A stretch of 15,069 nucleotides of DNA, from positions 1-15,069 of the forward strand of contig JAHEIK010000047.1 of assembly GCA_024639415.1 (NCBI GenBank), given 5' to 3'. The notes under the pieces were generated by a model. The model was given only the letters and a program-made list of their open reading frames with translations, did not search any database and was not told the DNA's origin. This document shows positions 8,170-14,531 of this stretch, in pieces. Numbering within the stretch: the first letter of the stretch is position 1; every line of letters starts with the position of its first letter. The position numbers and the translations under genes were made by a program. Origin of the DNA: Planctomycetota bacterium. Lineage in GTDB: Bacteria; Planctomycetota; PLA2; JAEUHO01.

Positions 8170-9054
8170 CTACTTGTCGCCGCCGTCTTCCTGCGTCTCT
8201 TCGTCCTTGGCCTCGTCCGCGGCGTCTTCCTCGTCCTCGGCCAGCTCCGCGCGGATGCGCTTGGCCTCCTTGGTGGCGCTCGCAATGGTCTTGCGGACGC
8301 TCTCCACCGGCATGAGGAAGGTGCTGGAGCCCGAGCCCTCGCCTACGCCCTGCTGGATCGCGCACACCCCGGCCACCGCGCCGCCCTTCGTGTGCAGCGG
8401 GAGGCCCACGAAGTTCGCAGCCTTGGCGGGGAGGATCCACATGGCCTTGGGCTTGCTCACCTTGCCGGTGACGCGGATGCGGTCGCAGAAGGCGGCGTGA
8501 TCGAAGCCCTGGCCCAGGCGCGAGACACCGAAGAGGTCCTGTCCGATCTTGGGCGTGGCGGCCCTGGAGAAGTCGGCGGCCGTCAACTTCAAGTCGGCCG
8601 GAACCTCCTTGATGAGTACGAAGGCCAGGCCGCTCTTGCTGTCCTTGGCGCCCATGATCGCCAGGTGCTCCTTCTCCTGGCCGGGCAGCGTGACGCGGAT
8701 GTTGGTCGGCGTCGCGGAGATGTTCGGTCCGGGCCCCGCGTCGCCTCCGCGCCGGTTGCGACCGCCGCGGCCGCGCGCTCCCATGCGGGCCTCGAAGGCG
8801 CTCGAGCGCACCATGATGAGCCCCGAAGCGTCCACGACGACCCCGAGCGCCCGTCCGTTGCGCTCGATCTCGCGCACGCGGCCGCCCATCTCCATGGTGA
8901 TCTGCAGCACGAACTTCATGGACACGATCGCAGGCGCCTTGGCCTGGATCAGCGCTTCCTCCGGGCCGACGGCCTCCTCCGCGGGTGCGGGCTGCGCCAG
9001 CAGCAGGATCGCCAACGGAAGGAGCAGGAGCGCGAGGCGCTGCGAGTACGGCAT
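8170..9054 (-). CDS. Secreted HtrA/trypsin-like protein lacking the catalytic triad
   Basis: This 294-residue protein has a signal peptide (RLALLLLPLAILLLAQPAPA, cleavage near 25) and a strong GGAGG 8 nt before the ATG. The body follows the S1C (DegP/HtrA) pattern. GVVVDASGLIMVRSSAF (71-87) aligns with GVVIDxxGxIxTNAHVV, SGLAFVLIK (141-149) with DxALLKI, and NFVGLPLHTKGGAVAGV (214-230) with NPGNSGGPLxxxxGxVIGI. The positions of His, Asp and Ser are replaced, so it should not be a protease. A Gly/Arg-rich insert (about 90-110) and an acidic, probably coiled C-terminus (about 257-294, rich in E, D and K) are added; no PDZ domain is seen. It may be a periplasmic chaperone, adaptor or binding protein. 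It lies 43 nt downstream of the hydrolase gene in the same direction. Confidence 0.75.
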   Translation of the reverse strand: MPYSQRLALLLLPLAILLLAQPAPAEEAVGPEEALIQAKAPAIVSMKFVLQITMEMGGRVREIERNGRALGVVVDASGLIMVRSSAFEARMGARGRGGRNRRGGDAGPGPNISATPTNIRVTLPGQEKEHLAIMGAKDSKSGLAFVLIKEVPADLKLTAADFSRAATPKIGQDLFGVSRLGQGFDHAAFCDRIRVTGKVSKPKAMWILPAKAANFVGLPLHTKGGAVAGVCAIQQGVGEGSGSSTFLMPVESVRKTIASATKEAKRIRAELAEDEEDAADEAKDEETQEDGGDK

Positions 9055-9097
9055 GGGAACCTCCTGCCGCCATCGTGGCAGGTTCGCCCGCCAGCGT

Positions 9098-9796
9098 CTA
9101 GCGCGCGAACCAGGCGCTGACGGCCGGCTTGACGGGATCCAGCAGGTCGTGCGGCTCATCGACCTCGAGCGCCTCGAGGGCGACGCCGGCCTCCCGGAAG
9201 CGGGCCATGAGCACCTGCTCGTACTCCGGCGTGTAGTCCCGGTCGCGGCTGCCCGTAACCCAGAACACCGGCCGGTCGCGCAGCGCGTCCAGCCCGGGCC
9301 GGCCGTGCTGCGGGACACCGCCCGCCAGTCCCACTAGCCCCGCGACGCGCTCCGGATGGTGCACGAAGAAGTCGGTAGCCACGCCCACGCCCTGGCTGAA
9401 GCCCATCAGCCACGTCCGGGCCGGGTCGATCGCGTGCCGCCCCTCGACGTAGGCGAAGGCCTGGGCGAGCAGGTCGCGGTTGCGCTTCTCGGAGTCGGGG
9501 CGGCGCGGGTCGGCGATCCAGCCGTAGTCGATGCGTCGCCCGATCGCGCGCTCGCGGACGCGCGGACCGTAGAAGGCCGACGGGCCTTCCGGCGCGACCA
9601 CGATCGCATCCTTGGGTGCGACGGAGACGGCGTAGTCCAGCATGCGTTGGGGCGGCTGGCGGTAGCCGTGGACGGCCACGAGCAGCGGCACCGGGCCGTC
9701 CGGCAGTCGCTCCGGCACGTGCAGGCGGAAGTACCCCGTGGCGCGGATGGGTACGGCGATGCGGTCGTCGCCGGCGGGGAGTGCGTCGCCCGTCAT
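9098..9796 (-). CDS. Alpha/beta hydrolase (esterase / dienelactone-hydrolase-like)
   Basis: This 232-residue protein has the alpha/beta-hydrolase layout: LLVAVHGYRQP (oxyanion-hole HG at 43-44), the nucleophile elbow GFSQG (132-136, Ser134), an acid in TGSRDRDYTP (Asp185 or Asp187) and the catalytic His in DEPHDL (His216). The spacing resembles the phospholipase/carboxylesterase and PHB-depolymerase-like families, which cleave small esters. No signal peptide is seen, so it is probably cytoplasmic. The ATG is 10 nt after the rpiB stop, which supports co-transcription with rpiB and the upstream fusion gene. The natural substrate cannot be told. Confidence 0.85.
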   Translation of the reverse strand: MTGDALPAGDDRIAVPIRATGYFRLHVPERLPDGPVPLLVAVHGYRQPPQRMLDYAVSVAPKDAIVVAPEGPSAFYGPRVRERAIGRRIDYGWIADPRRPDSEKRNRDLLAQAFAYVEGRHAIDPARTWLMGFSQGVGVATDFFVHHPERVAGLVGLAGGVPQHGRPGLDALRDRPVFWVTGSRDRDYTPEYEQVLMARFREAGVALEALEVDEPHDLLDPVKPAVSAWFAR

Positions 9797-9806
9797 CGCG
9801 CGCGGC

Positions 9807-10274
9807 TCACGAAGCGACGTGCGCGTCCTGCTCGAGGGCCATGATCTTGCCGACGCGGCCCGTGTGACGGCCCTCGTCGAACGGCGCCTCGAGAAAGACG
9901 TCCGCCATGCGGCAGATGGCGGCAGCCGCGTGGACGCGCGCGCCCATGCAGACGACGTTCGCGTCGTTGTGCCTGCGGCACATCTCGGCCGTGAAGGCGT
10001 CGTGCACCGTGGCGGCGCGGATGCCGTCGACCTTGTTGGCGGCCATGCAGATGCCCAGGCCCGTGCCGCAGATCAGGATGCCGCGGTCGGCCTCGCCGGC
10101 GACGATGGCGCGGCCGACGAGCGCCGCCTGATCGGGGTAGTCGACGGACTCGCCGGGGGCGCTGCCGAAGTCGGTCACCGTGTGGCCGGCGGCCCGCAGG
10201 TGCTCGATGAGGGCCTGACGCTCCGGAACGGCGGCGTGATCGGACGCAACGGCGATGCTGAAGGTGTTCGTCAT
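9807..10274 (-). CDS. rpiB: Ribose-5-phosphate isomerase B
   Basis: RpiB interconverts ribose 5-phosphate and ribulose 5-phosphate in the non-oxidative pentose phosphate pathway. The 155-residue protein is full length. It has the N-terminal ASDHA motif (10-14), GILICGTGLGICMAANK with the catalytic base Cys69, and RHNDANVVCMGAR with the conserved His102, which corresponds to His99 of the E. coli enzyme. ATVHDAFTAEMCR matches the family. Its ATG overlaps the stop of the upstream Sua5-phosphatase gene by four bases (ATGA), indicating translational coupling. The same neighbours occur as separate genes in Bacillus (ywlC, ywlE, ywlF). Confidence 0.96.
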   Translation of the reverse strand: MTNTFSIAVASDHAAVPERQALIEHLRAAGHTVTDFGSAPGESVDYPDQAALVGRAIVAGEADRGILICGTGLGICMAANKVDGIRAATVHDAFTAEMCRRHNDANVVCMGARVHAAAAICRMADVFLEAPFDEGRHTGRVGKIMALEQDAHVAS

Positions 10275-11362
10275 GGCACGAGACTCCCGGCGATCAGGGT
10301 AGCAGCCGCGTCCAGACGGCTGGCGAGCCGCTTGTAGACCTGCATGCTCTCGCCCGCCGGATCGTCGATGTTGCCGCCCTCGGGGTCGAGCAGCAGCACC
10401 TCCCGCACGCGGTGGGGGAAGAACGCCAGGATCTGCTCACGCTGCCCGCGCTCCATACACACGATACGCGTGGCCTGGTCGAGCACCTCCTGGGTGAGCT
10501 TCTGGGCGCGGTGCATGTCCAGGTCGAGCGGCGGCGTGAACGCCTCGCGTGCGATGCGGCGGGTGCGGCGCGAGGCCCGCGCGCCGGGATCGGCCGCCAG
10601 GCCGGCGCTGGACACGCGGAAGCCGCGATCCTCCAACTCGTCTTCCGTGCAGCCGAGGGTCTCGGCGAGGCGCCGGCGCAGCAGCGCTGCAGCAAGCGGC
10701 GAGCGATCGGTGTTGCCCGCGCAGACGAAGAGGACGTGCGCCCAGTGAGGCTCCTCGATGCGCCACTGGGGGATGGCACCTTCGCGCAGCACCGTGACGT
10801 CGTCGCCTTCGACCTTGACCACGCTGCTGGCGAGTCGCTTCTTGGCCGGCCCGCCGTCGATGACGAGCTCGAGTTCGTCCGGGAACTGCTCGAGCACCTC
10901 GTCGGCCGTCGTGGCCGGCGGCTTGCCTGAGAGGTTCGCACTCGGCACGAGCAGCGGCACGCCCGCGGCCTCGACGAGGCCCTGCGCGAGGGGATGGGAC
11001 GGATAGCGGAAGCCGATCAGGCCCGCGGCCGAGCCGTCGGGGTGCTGGGTCGGCAGCACGATCGTGAGCGAGCCGGGCCAGAAGCGCTTGATGAGCTGCA
11101 GGGCCTTCGGCGGGATGTTGGGGCAGCGCTCGCGTACCGGGTCCATGCCCGCGACCATCATGCTCATGGGCTTGTCGCGCGGGCGCCCCTTCAGGGCGTA
11201 GAGGCGCTCCACGGCGACGGGATCGGTCGCGGCGACGGCGATGCCGTAGACGGTCTCCGTCGGAAACGCGACGAGGCCTCCCGCACGCAGGATCTCACCT
11301 GCGCGCTCGAGCTCTTCGCTCAGCGCACCGCGGTCGAGGACTCGTAGTACTTCGGTAGCCAT
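10271..11362 (-). CDS. Sua5/TsaC-type threonylcarbamoyl-AMP synthase fused to low-molecular-weight phosphatase
   Basis: The 363-residue protein joins two enzymes. Residues 1-200 are a YrdC/Sua5 domain that makes threonylcarbamoyl-AMP for tRNA t6A. It shows FPTETVYGIAV (33-43), LYALKGRPRDKPMS (54-67) and PSANLSGKPP (140-149). Residues 208-363 are a low-molecular-weight phosphotyrosine-phosphatase fold with the CX5R loop VCAGNTDRSPLA (Cys214, Arg220) and a general-acid Asp in NIDDPAG (probably Asp334). The usual loop is CxGNxCRSP. Thr218 sits where protein-arginine phosphatases such as YwlE have Thr and tyrosine phosphatases usually have Ile; an Asp replaces the second Cys. The Sua5 part lacks the extra C-terminal Sua5 domain, and the phosphatase takes its place. 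It heads the minus-strand block and is divergent from the histidine kinase gene. Confidence 0.9.
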   Translation of the reverse strand: MATEVLRVLDRGALSEELERAGEILRAGGLVAFPTETVYGIAVAATDPVAVERLYALKGRPRDKPMSMMVAGMDPVRERCPNIPPKALQLIKRFWPGSLTIVLPTQHPDGSAAGLIGFRYPSHPLAQGLVEAAGVPLLVPSANLSGKPPATTADEVLEQFPDELELVIDGGPAKKRLASSVVKVEGDDVTVLREGAIPQWRIEEPHWAHVLFVCAGNTDRSPLAAALLRRRLAETLGCTEDELEDRGFRVSSAGLAADPGARASRRTRRIAREAFTPPLDLDMHRAQKLTQEVLDQATRIVCMERGQREQILAFFPHRVREVLLLDPEGGNIDDPAGESMQVYKRLASRLDAAATLIAGSLVP

Positions 11363-11472
11363 AGGGGCGCAGAGGATACCGGCCTACTCCCACGGGCCCC
11401 GGAATGCCGCAGGCGTATCGGCCGAGGGCGCCATGTGGGCATGGAGCGGCGGCCAGCGTGTACGCTGCCCGG

Positions 11473-12222
11473 ATGTCCGACGCCTCCCATCGCACGCCGA
11501 CCGCCAAGGGGCTCGAGTTCCTGGGCGCCGTGGCCGGGGGTCTGGTGCACGAGATCCGCAATCCGCTATCCACCATGAACGTGACGCTGCAGTTGCTTCA
11601 GGAGGACTGGCCGGAAGGCGCCGAAGACGCGCGTGGCCAGCGCTCGTCGCGCAGGCTCACGTCGCTGCTGGGGGAGGTGAAGCGCCTGGAAGAGATCCTC
11701 GACGACTTCCTGCGCTACGCGGGCATCCGCCGGCTGAACCTCAGCCGGGTCGACCTCAACCGCGTGCTGGAGGAGGTCACGGGATTCGTCCTGCCGGAGT
11801 GCACGCGCGCCGGTGTCGACCTCGCGTTCTACCCGGATCGCTCGCTGCCGATCATGCGCGTGGACGAGCGGCTGGTGAAGCAGGCCGTCCTCAACCTGAT
11901 CCTGAATGCACTGCAGGCGATGGAGGGCAAGGAGGGCGACGGGCGCGGCGAAGCGCAGCTCATCGTCCGCACCCGGCTCGAGGGCGAAGGCGCACGCATC
12001 GACGTGATCGACACCGGCCCCGGCATCCCCGAGGGGATCCGCGAGAAGGTCTGGGAGGTCTACTACAGCCGCAAGAAGACAGGCAGCGGCCTGGGGCTGC
12101 CGACGGCGCGACGCATCGCCGAGGAGCACGGGGGCGGCCTCACGTTCGAGACCGAGGTCGACAAGGGCACCGACTTCATCCTGCGCCTGCCGCTGACGGG
12201 GCCGCCGGACGAGCCGGCATGA
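11473..12222 (+). CDS. Soluble sensor histidine kinase (NtrB/AtoS-like core)
   Basis: This 249-residue kinase has no membrane segment and no recognisable sensor domain. HisKA is at about 15-85, with the phospho-acceptor H-box GGLVHEIRNPLSTM (His26). The ATP-binding domain follows: N-box NLILNALQAM (141-150), G1 box DTGPGIPEG (180-188) and G2 box KTGSGLGLPTARRIAEEHGG (202-221). It probably phosphorylates the NtrC-type regulator encoded 840 bases downstream. A longer in-frame start at 11404 would add 23 residues with no family character. The ATG at 11473 is preferred because the H-box then lies near the N-terminus. No Shine-Dalgarno sequence is seen and the divergent spacer is only 110 nt, so the mRNA may be nearly leaderless. 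Confidence 0.9.
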   Translation: MSDASHRTPTAKGLEFLGAVAGGLVHEIRNPLSTMNVTLQLLQEDWPEGAEDARGQRSSRRLTSLLGEVKRLEEILDDFLRYAGIRRLNLSRVDLNRVLEEVTGFVLPECTRAGVDLAFYPDRSLPIMRVDERLVKQAVLNLILNALQAMEGKEGDGRGEAQLIVRTRLEGEGARIDVIDTGPGIPEGIREKVWEVYYSRKKTGSGLGLPTARRIAEEHGGGLTFETEVDKGTDFILRLPLTGPPDEPA

Positions 12223-12605
12223 GTCCCGAACCCGTCAAGGTGGACATCCTCGGGCTGGGGCTGCTGGTGCGCGGCACGCCGGGGGACGGCTACCGGGCGC
12301 GGGGCGTGTTCCGAGGCAAGAACATCGAGCTGACCTTCAGCGCCCTCGTCGACATCACCGCCGACGAGATGAGCGATCTCCTGGGGCAGATCGAGCGGCA
12401 GTACGGCGACTTCTCGCGCAAGGTGCACTGGTACACCTCGGACGGCATGGTGGATCTGCGCTGGCGCCTGGACGACCGCGGCCACCTCACCGGTCGCATG
12501 AAGCTGGACGACATCGGCTCGTGGACCTTCGAGACCGAGATCGAGGCCGACCAGAGCTACCTGCCCAAGATGGCGCTGGGGCTGCGGTTGCTGCTGCGGG
12601 CGTAG
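12219..12605 (+). CDS. Small conserved-looking protein of unknown function coupled to the histidine kinase
   Basis: This 128-residue protein starts in an ATGA overlap with the histidine kinase stop, so the two are translationally coupled. The composition suggests an alternating beta-strand fold with one helix (DEMSDLLGQIERQYGDF, about 49-65). There is a Trp-rich strand region (HWYTSDGMVDLRWRLDDRG) and a final strand/helix (EIEADQSYLPKMALGLRLLL). No signal peptide, membrane helix, metal or catalytic motif is seen. The pattern loosely recalls small immunity-like DUF proteins with a strand-helix-strand plan, but I do not recognise the family. Its position suggests a role in the two-component system, for example as a sensor partner or inhibitor. 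Confidence 0.75.
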   Translation: MSPEPVKVDILGLGLLVRGTPGDGYRARGVFRGKNIELTFSALVDITADEMSDLLGQIERQYGDFSRKVHWYTSDGMVDLRWRLDDRGHLTGRMKLDDIGSWTFETEIEADQSYLPKMALGLRLLLRA

Positions 12606-12626
12606 GGGCGGCCCTGGTGGCCGCCC
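12606..12626. repeat. Palindromic hairpin at the end of the kinase operon
   Basis: An 8-bp perfect stem GGGCGGCC / GGCCGCCC with the loop CTGGT starts at the base following the stop codon (12603-12605). It begins with the GTAGGGGCG tag (12602-12610) shared with 3196 and 4106. It may act as the 3' hairpin of the kinase-unknown gene pair and may be a member of the repeat family. Confidence 0.55.
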
Positions 12627-12628
12627 GA

Positions 12629-12652
12629 GGGCGGGTATGTAACCCGCCCCTA
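12629..12652. repeat. Left inverted terminal hairpin of the repeat island
   Basis: GGGCGGGT-ATGTA-ACCCGCCC (12629-12649) followed by CTA is the exact reverse complement of TAGGGGCGGGT-TACAT-ACCCGCCC at 12885-12908 and 12968-12991. The repeat island is therefore bounded by the same 24-bp palindrome in opposite orientations. The 3123-3143 repeat shares loop and flank with this copy. Confidence 0.75.
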
Positions 12653-13007
12653 CCTCCACATGGCGGGGAGGGCCGGTTGCCCACCCCTGCGCAGCCTGCA
12701 GGGGCGGGTTGCCCACCCCGCGCAGCCTGCAGGGGCGGGTTGCCCACCCCGCGCAGCCTGTAGGGGCCGGTTGCCCACCCCGCGCCGCCTGCAGGGGCGG
12801 GTTGCCCACCCCGCGCAGCCTGTAGGGGCCGGTTGCCCACCCCGCGCAGCCTGCAGGGGCGGGTTGCCCACCCCGCGCAGCCTGTAGGGGCGGGTTACAT
12901 ACCCGCCCACACGCCTGTCAGGCCTCCACATGGCGGGGAGGGCCGGTTGCCCACCCCGCGCAGCCTGTAGGGGCGGGTTACATACCCGCCCACACGCCTG
13001 TCAGGCC
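12653..13007. repeat. Tandem array of 31-nt repeats with a second, collapsed cassette copy
   Basis: The 31-nt unit starts CAGCCTGYAGGGGC, centres on GGTTG and ends CCCACCCCGCG. Unit starts are at 12692, 12723, 12754, 12785, 12816, 12847 and 12878, exactly 31 apart, and a last start is at 12961. Variants A (CAGGGGCGGG) and B (TAGGGGCCGG) follow the order A, A, B, A, B, A, giving 62-nt higher-order units. The unit starting at 12878 diverges into the 24-bp hairpin and CCCACACGCCTGTCAGG. The 35-bp segment beginning CCTCCACATGGCGGGG occurs at 12653 and again at 12923. The second cassette (12923-13007) equals the first with six 31-nt units and one T removed. Because 31 is not a multiple of 3, no conserved protein can be encoded. 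The 456-nt interval 12606-13061 holds no gene. Confidence 0.9.
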
Positions 13008-13046
13008 ACGATGTCACACCCAGGGACTGGACGGCCCCTCATTTGC

Positions 13047-13059
13047 TGACATCTTGTCA
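13047..13059. promoter_or_regulatory. TGACA-TCT-TGTCA dyad before the NtrC-type regulator gene
   Basis: A perfect 5+5 dyad lies two bases before the start codon at 13062. GATGTCA at 13010-13016 forms a 7-bp inverted repeat with TGACATC at 13047-13053. It may be an operator for auto-regulation, but such short dyads arise by chance. No Shine-Dalgarno sequence or clear promoter is visible in the 13008-13061 interval. Confidence 0.3.
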
Positions 13060-13061
13060 TC

Positions 13062-14480
13062 ATGAGCAGCCAACCTGCCAGTCCTGAGCTCAGCATCCTG
13101 GTCGTCGAGGACGACGCCGCCCATGGGGAGGTCATCCGTGACGTCCTCGAGCAGGGGGGCCACCGCGTTCGGCTTGCGACCTCGGGCAGCGAGGGCTTGG
13201 CCCTGCTCGAGCAGGATACGGCCGACCTCGTGATCACGGACCTGCGGCTCCAGGACCTCGACGGGCTCGAGATCGTCGCCCGCTGCCGGGCGCTGCGCGA
13301 GGGCCGGGCCGTGCCGCAGGTGATCGTGGTGACGGGCTACGGCACCGTCGAGGGCGCCGTGAAGGCCATGCGCGCGGGCGCGCTGCACTACCTGCAGAAG
13401 CCGCTCGACCTGGGCATCCTGCGCGAGACCATCCGCGCGGCCGAGAGCCGTATCGCTCTGGAGATGCACAACCGCGAGCTGCAGACGGCGATCGACAAGT
13501 CGTTCGCCTACCCCGGGATCCTCGGCCACACGCACTCGATGCAGCGCGTGTTCGACGTGATGAACCAGGTGATGGACACGGACGCCACCGTCCTCATCCG
13601 CGGCGAGTCGGGCACCGGCAAGGAGCTCGTCGCACGCGCCCTGCATCACGCCGGCCCGCGGCGCCAGAAGGCGTTCATTCCGCTCAACTGCGCGGCCCTG
13701 GCCGAAGGCGTGCTCGAGAGCGAGCTGTTCGGACACGAGCAGGGCGCCTTCACCGGCGCCACGGCCCAGCGCAAGGGCCGCTTCGAGGCCGCCGACGGCG
13801 GCACGCTGTTCCTGGACGAGATCGGCGACATGCCGCTCGCTACGCAGGCGCATCTGCTGCGCGCGCTCGAGGCCGGTGAGATCACGCGCGTGGGCTCCAA
13901 CGAGCCGCTCCAGGTGGACGTGCGCGTCGTCGCTGCGACCCACCGGGACCTCGACGCGATGGTGCGTGAGGGCCGCTTCCGCGAGGACCTGTTCTTCCGG
14001 CTGCGCGTCGTGCAACTCGAGCTGCCGCCGCTACGCGAGCGGCTCGCCGACCTGCCGCACCTCGTCGAGCACTTCCTGCTCGAGGCGGCCGAGCGCCACG
14101 GCAAGCCCGCCCGGGCCATCGCACCGGAGGCGCTGGACATCCTCATGAGCTACCGCTGGCCCGGCAACGTCCGCGAGCTCAAGAACGCCGTGGAGTCCAT
14201 GGTGCTGCTCAGCCGCGGGGAGACGATCACGCCCGATGCCGTGCCGCCCTACGTCCGCCCGGCCGCCGGCGACACGCCCGACATCCTCAAGTCCTTGTCC
14301 GGCTTGCCGGCCGAAGATGTCGAGCGTGCGCTGATCACGAACACACTTCGGGACGTCGGCGGCAATAGGGAACGCGCTTCGCAGTTGCTGGGCATCAGTA
14401 CGCGGACGCTGTACCGGAAAATCAAGGTCTACGGGCTTTCAGGGCGCGATCGACAGGCCGATCCGGCAGGGTCTGACTAA
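13062..14480 (+). CDS. NtrC-family sigma-54-dependent response regulator
   Basis: This complete 472-residue regulator has three domains. The receiver (about 9-128) has acidic pocket residues EDD (16-18), phospho-acceptor Asp60 in LVITDLRL, Thr91 and Lys113. The AAA+ domain (about 150-385) has Walker A GESGTGKE (181-188), the sigma-54 contact loop GAFTGA (218-223), Walker B GTLFLDEIGD (247-256), the arginine-finger region FREDLFFRL and RWPGNVREL (365-373). The Fis-type DNA-binding domain (about 418-460) ends in a helix-turn-helix, GGNRERASQLLGISTRTLYRKIKVYGL. It should activate sigma-54 promoters when phosphorylated, most likely by the histidine kinase upstream on the same strand. All key residues are present. 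Targets are unknown. Confidence 0.96.
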   Translation: MSSQPASPELSILVVEDDAAHGEVIRDVLEQGGHRVRLATSGSEGLALLEQDTADLVITDLRLQDLDGLEIVARCRALREGRAVPQVIVVTGYGTVEGAVKAMRAGALHYLQKPLDLGILRETIRAAESRIALEMHNRELQTAIDKSFAYPGILGHTHSMQRVFDVMNQVMDTDATVLIRGESGTGKELVARALHHAGPRRQKAFIPLNCAALAEGVLESELFGHEQGAFTGATAQRKGRFEAADGGTLFLDEIGDMPLATQAHLLRALEAGEITRVGSNEPLQVDVRVVAATHRDLDAMVREGRFREDLFFRLRVVQLELPPLRERLADLPHLVEHFLLEAAERHGKPARAIAPEALDILMSYRWPGNVRELKNAVESMVLLSRGETITPDAVPPYVRPAAGDTPDILKSLSGLPAEDVERALITNTLRDVGGNRERASQLLGISTRTLYRKIKVYGLSGRDRQADPAGSD

Positions 14481-14485
14481 CGCAC

Positions 14486-14502
14486 CGTGCCGTTTCGGCA
14501 CG
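14486..14502. terminator. Hairpin between the regulator gene and dnaK
   Basis: A 7-bp perfect stem CGTGCCG / CGGCACG with a TTT loop lies 5 bases after the regulator stop codon. No U-tract follows, so it may be an inefficient terminator or a 5' leader element of dnaK. It is not a CIRCE element (TTAGCACTC-N9-GAGTGCTAA). Confidence 0.4.
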
Positions 14503-14531
14503 CACACGAGCCAGAGCAAGGAACGAGAGAC

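Noticed and set aside
6200..8500. 766-codon open frame on the plus strand opposite pntAA, the kinase and the protease-like gene
   Set aside because: It crosses several well-supported genes and their spacers, and its composition is that of an antisense shadow.
8135..9073. Upstream extension of the kinase frame through the protease-like gene
   Set aside because: The extension is an Arg/Gly/Ala-rich shadow of the neighbouring gene. The P-loop strand begins immediately at the GTG at 8134.
11404..11472. Longer N-terminus of the histidine kinase
   Set aside because: The added 23 residues show no family character and would reach into the short divergent promoter region; the ATG at 11473 is more plausible, though not proven.
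12487..12931. Repetitive open frames across the 31-nt array (Gly/Pro/Ala-rich peptides)
   Set aside because: The repeat period is not a multiple of three, all frames are open merely for lack of stop-forming bases, and no start signal is present.
12653..13007. CRISPR array
   Set aside because: The 31-nt units are contiguous with no unique spacers between them, and no cas genes are in the window.
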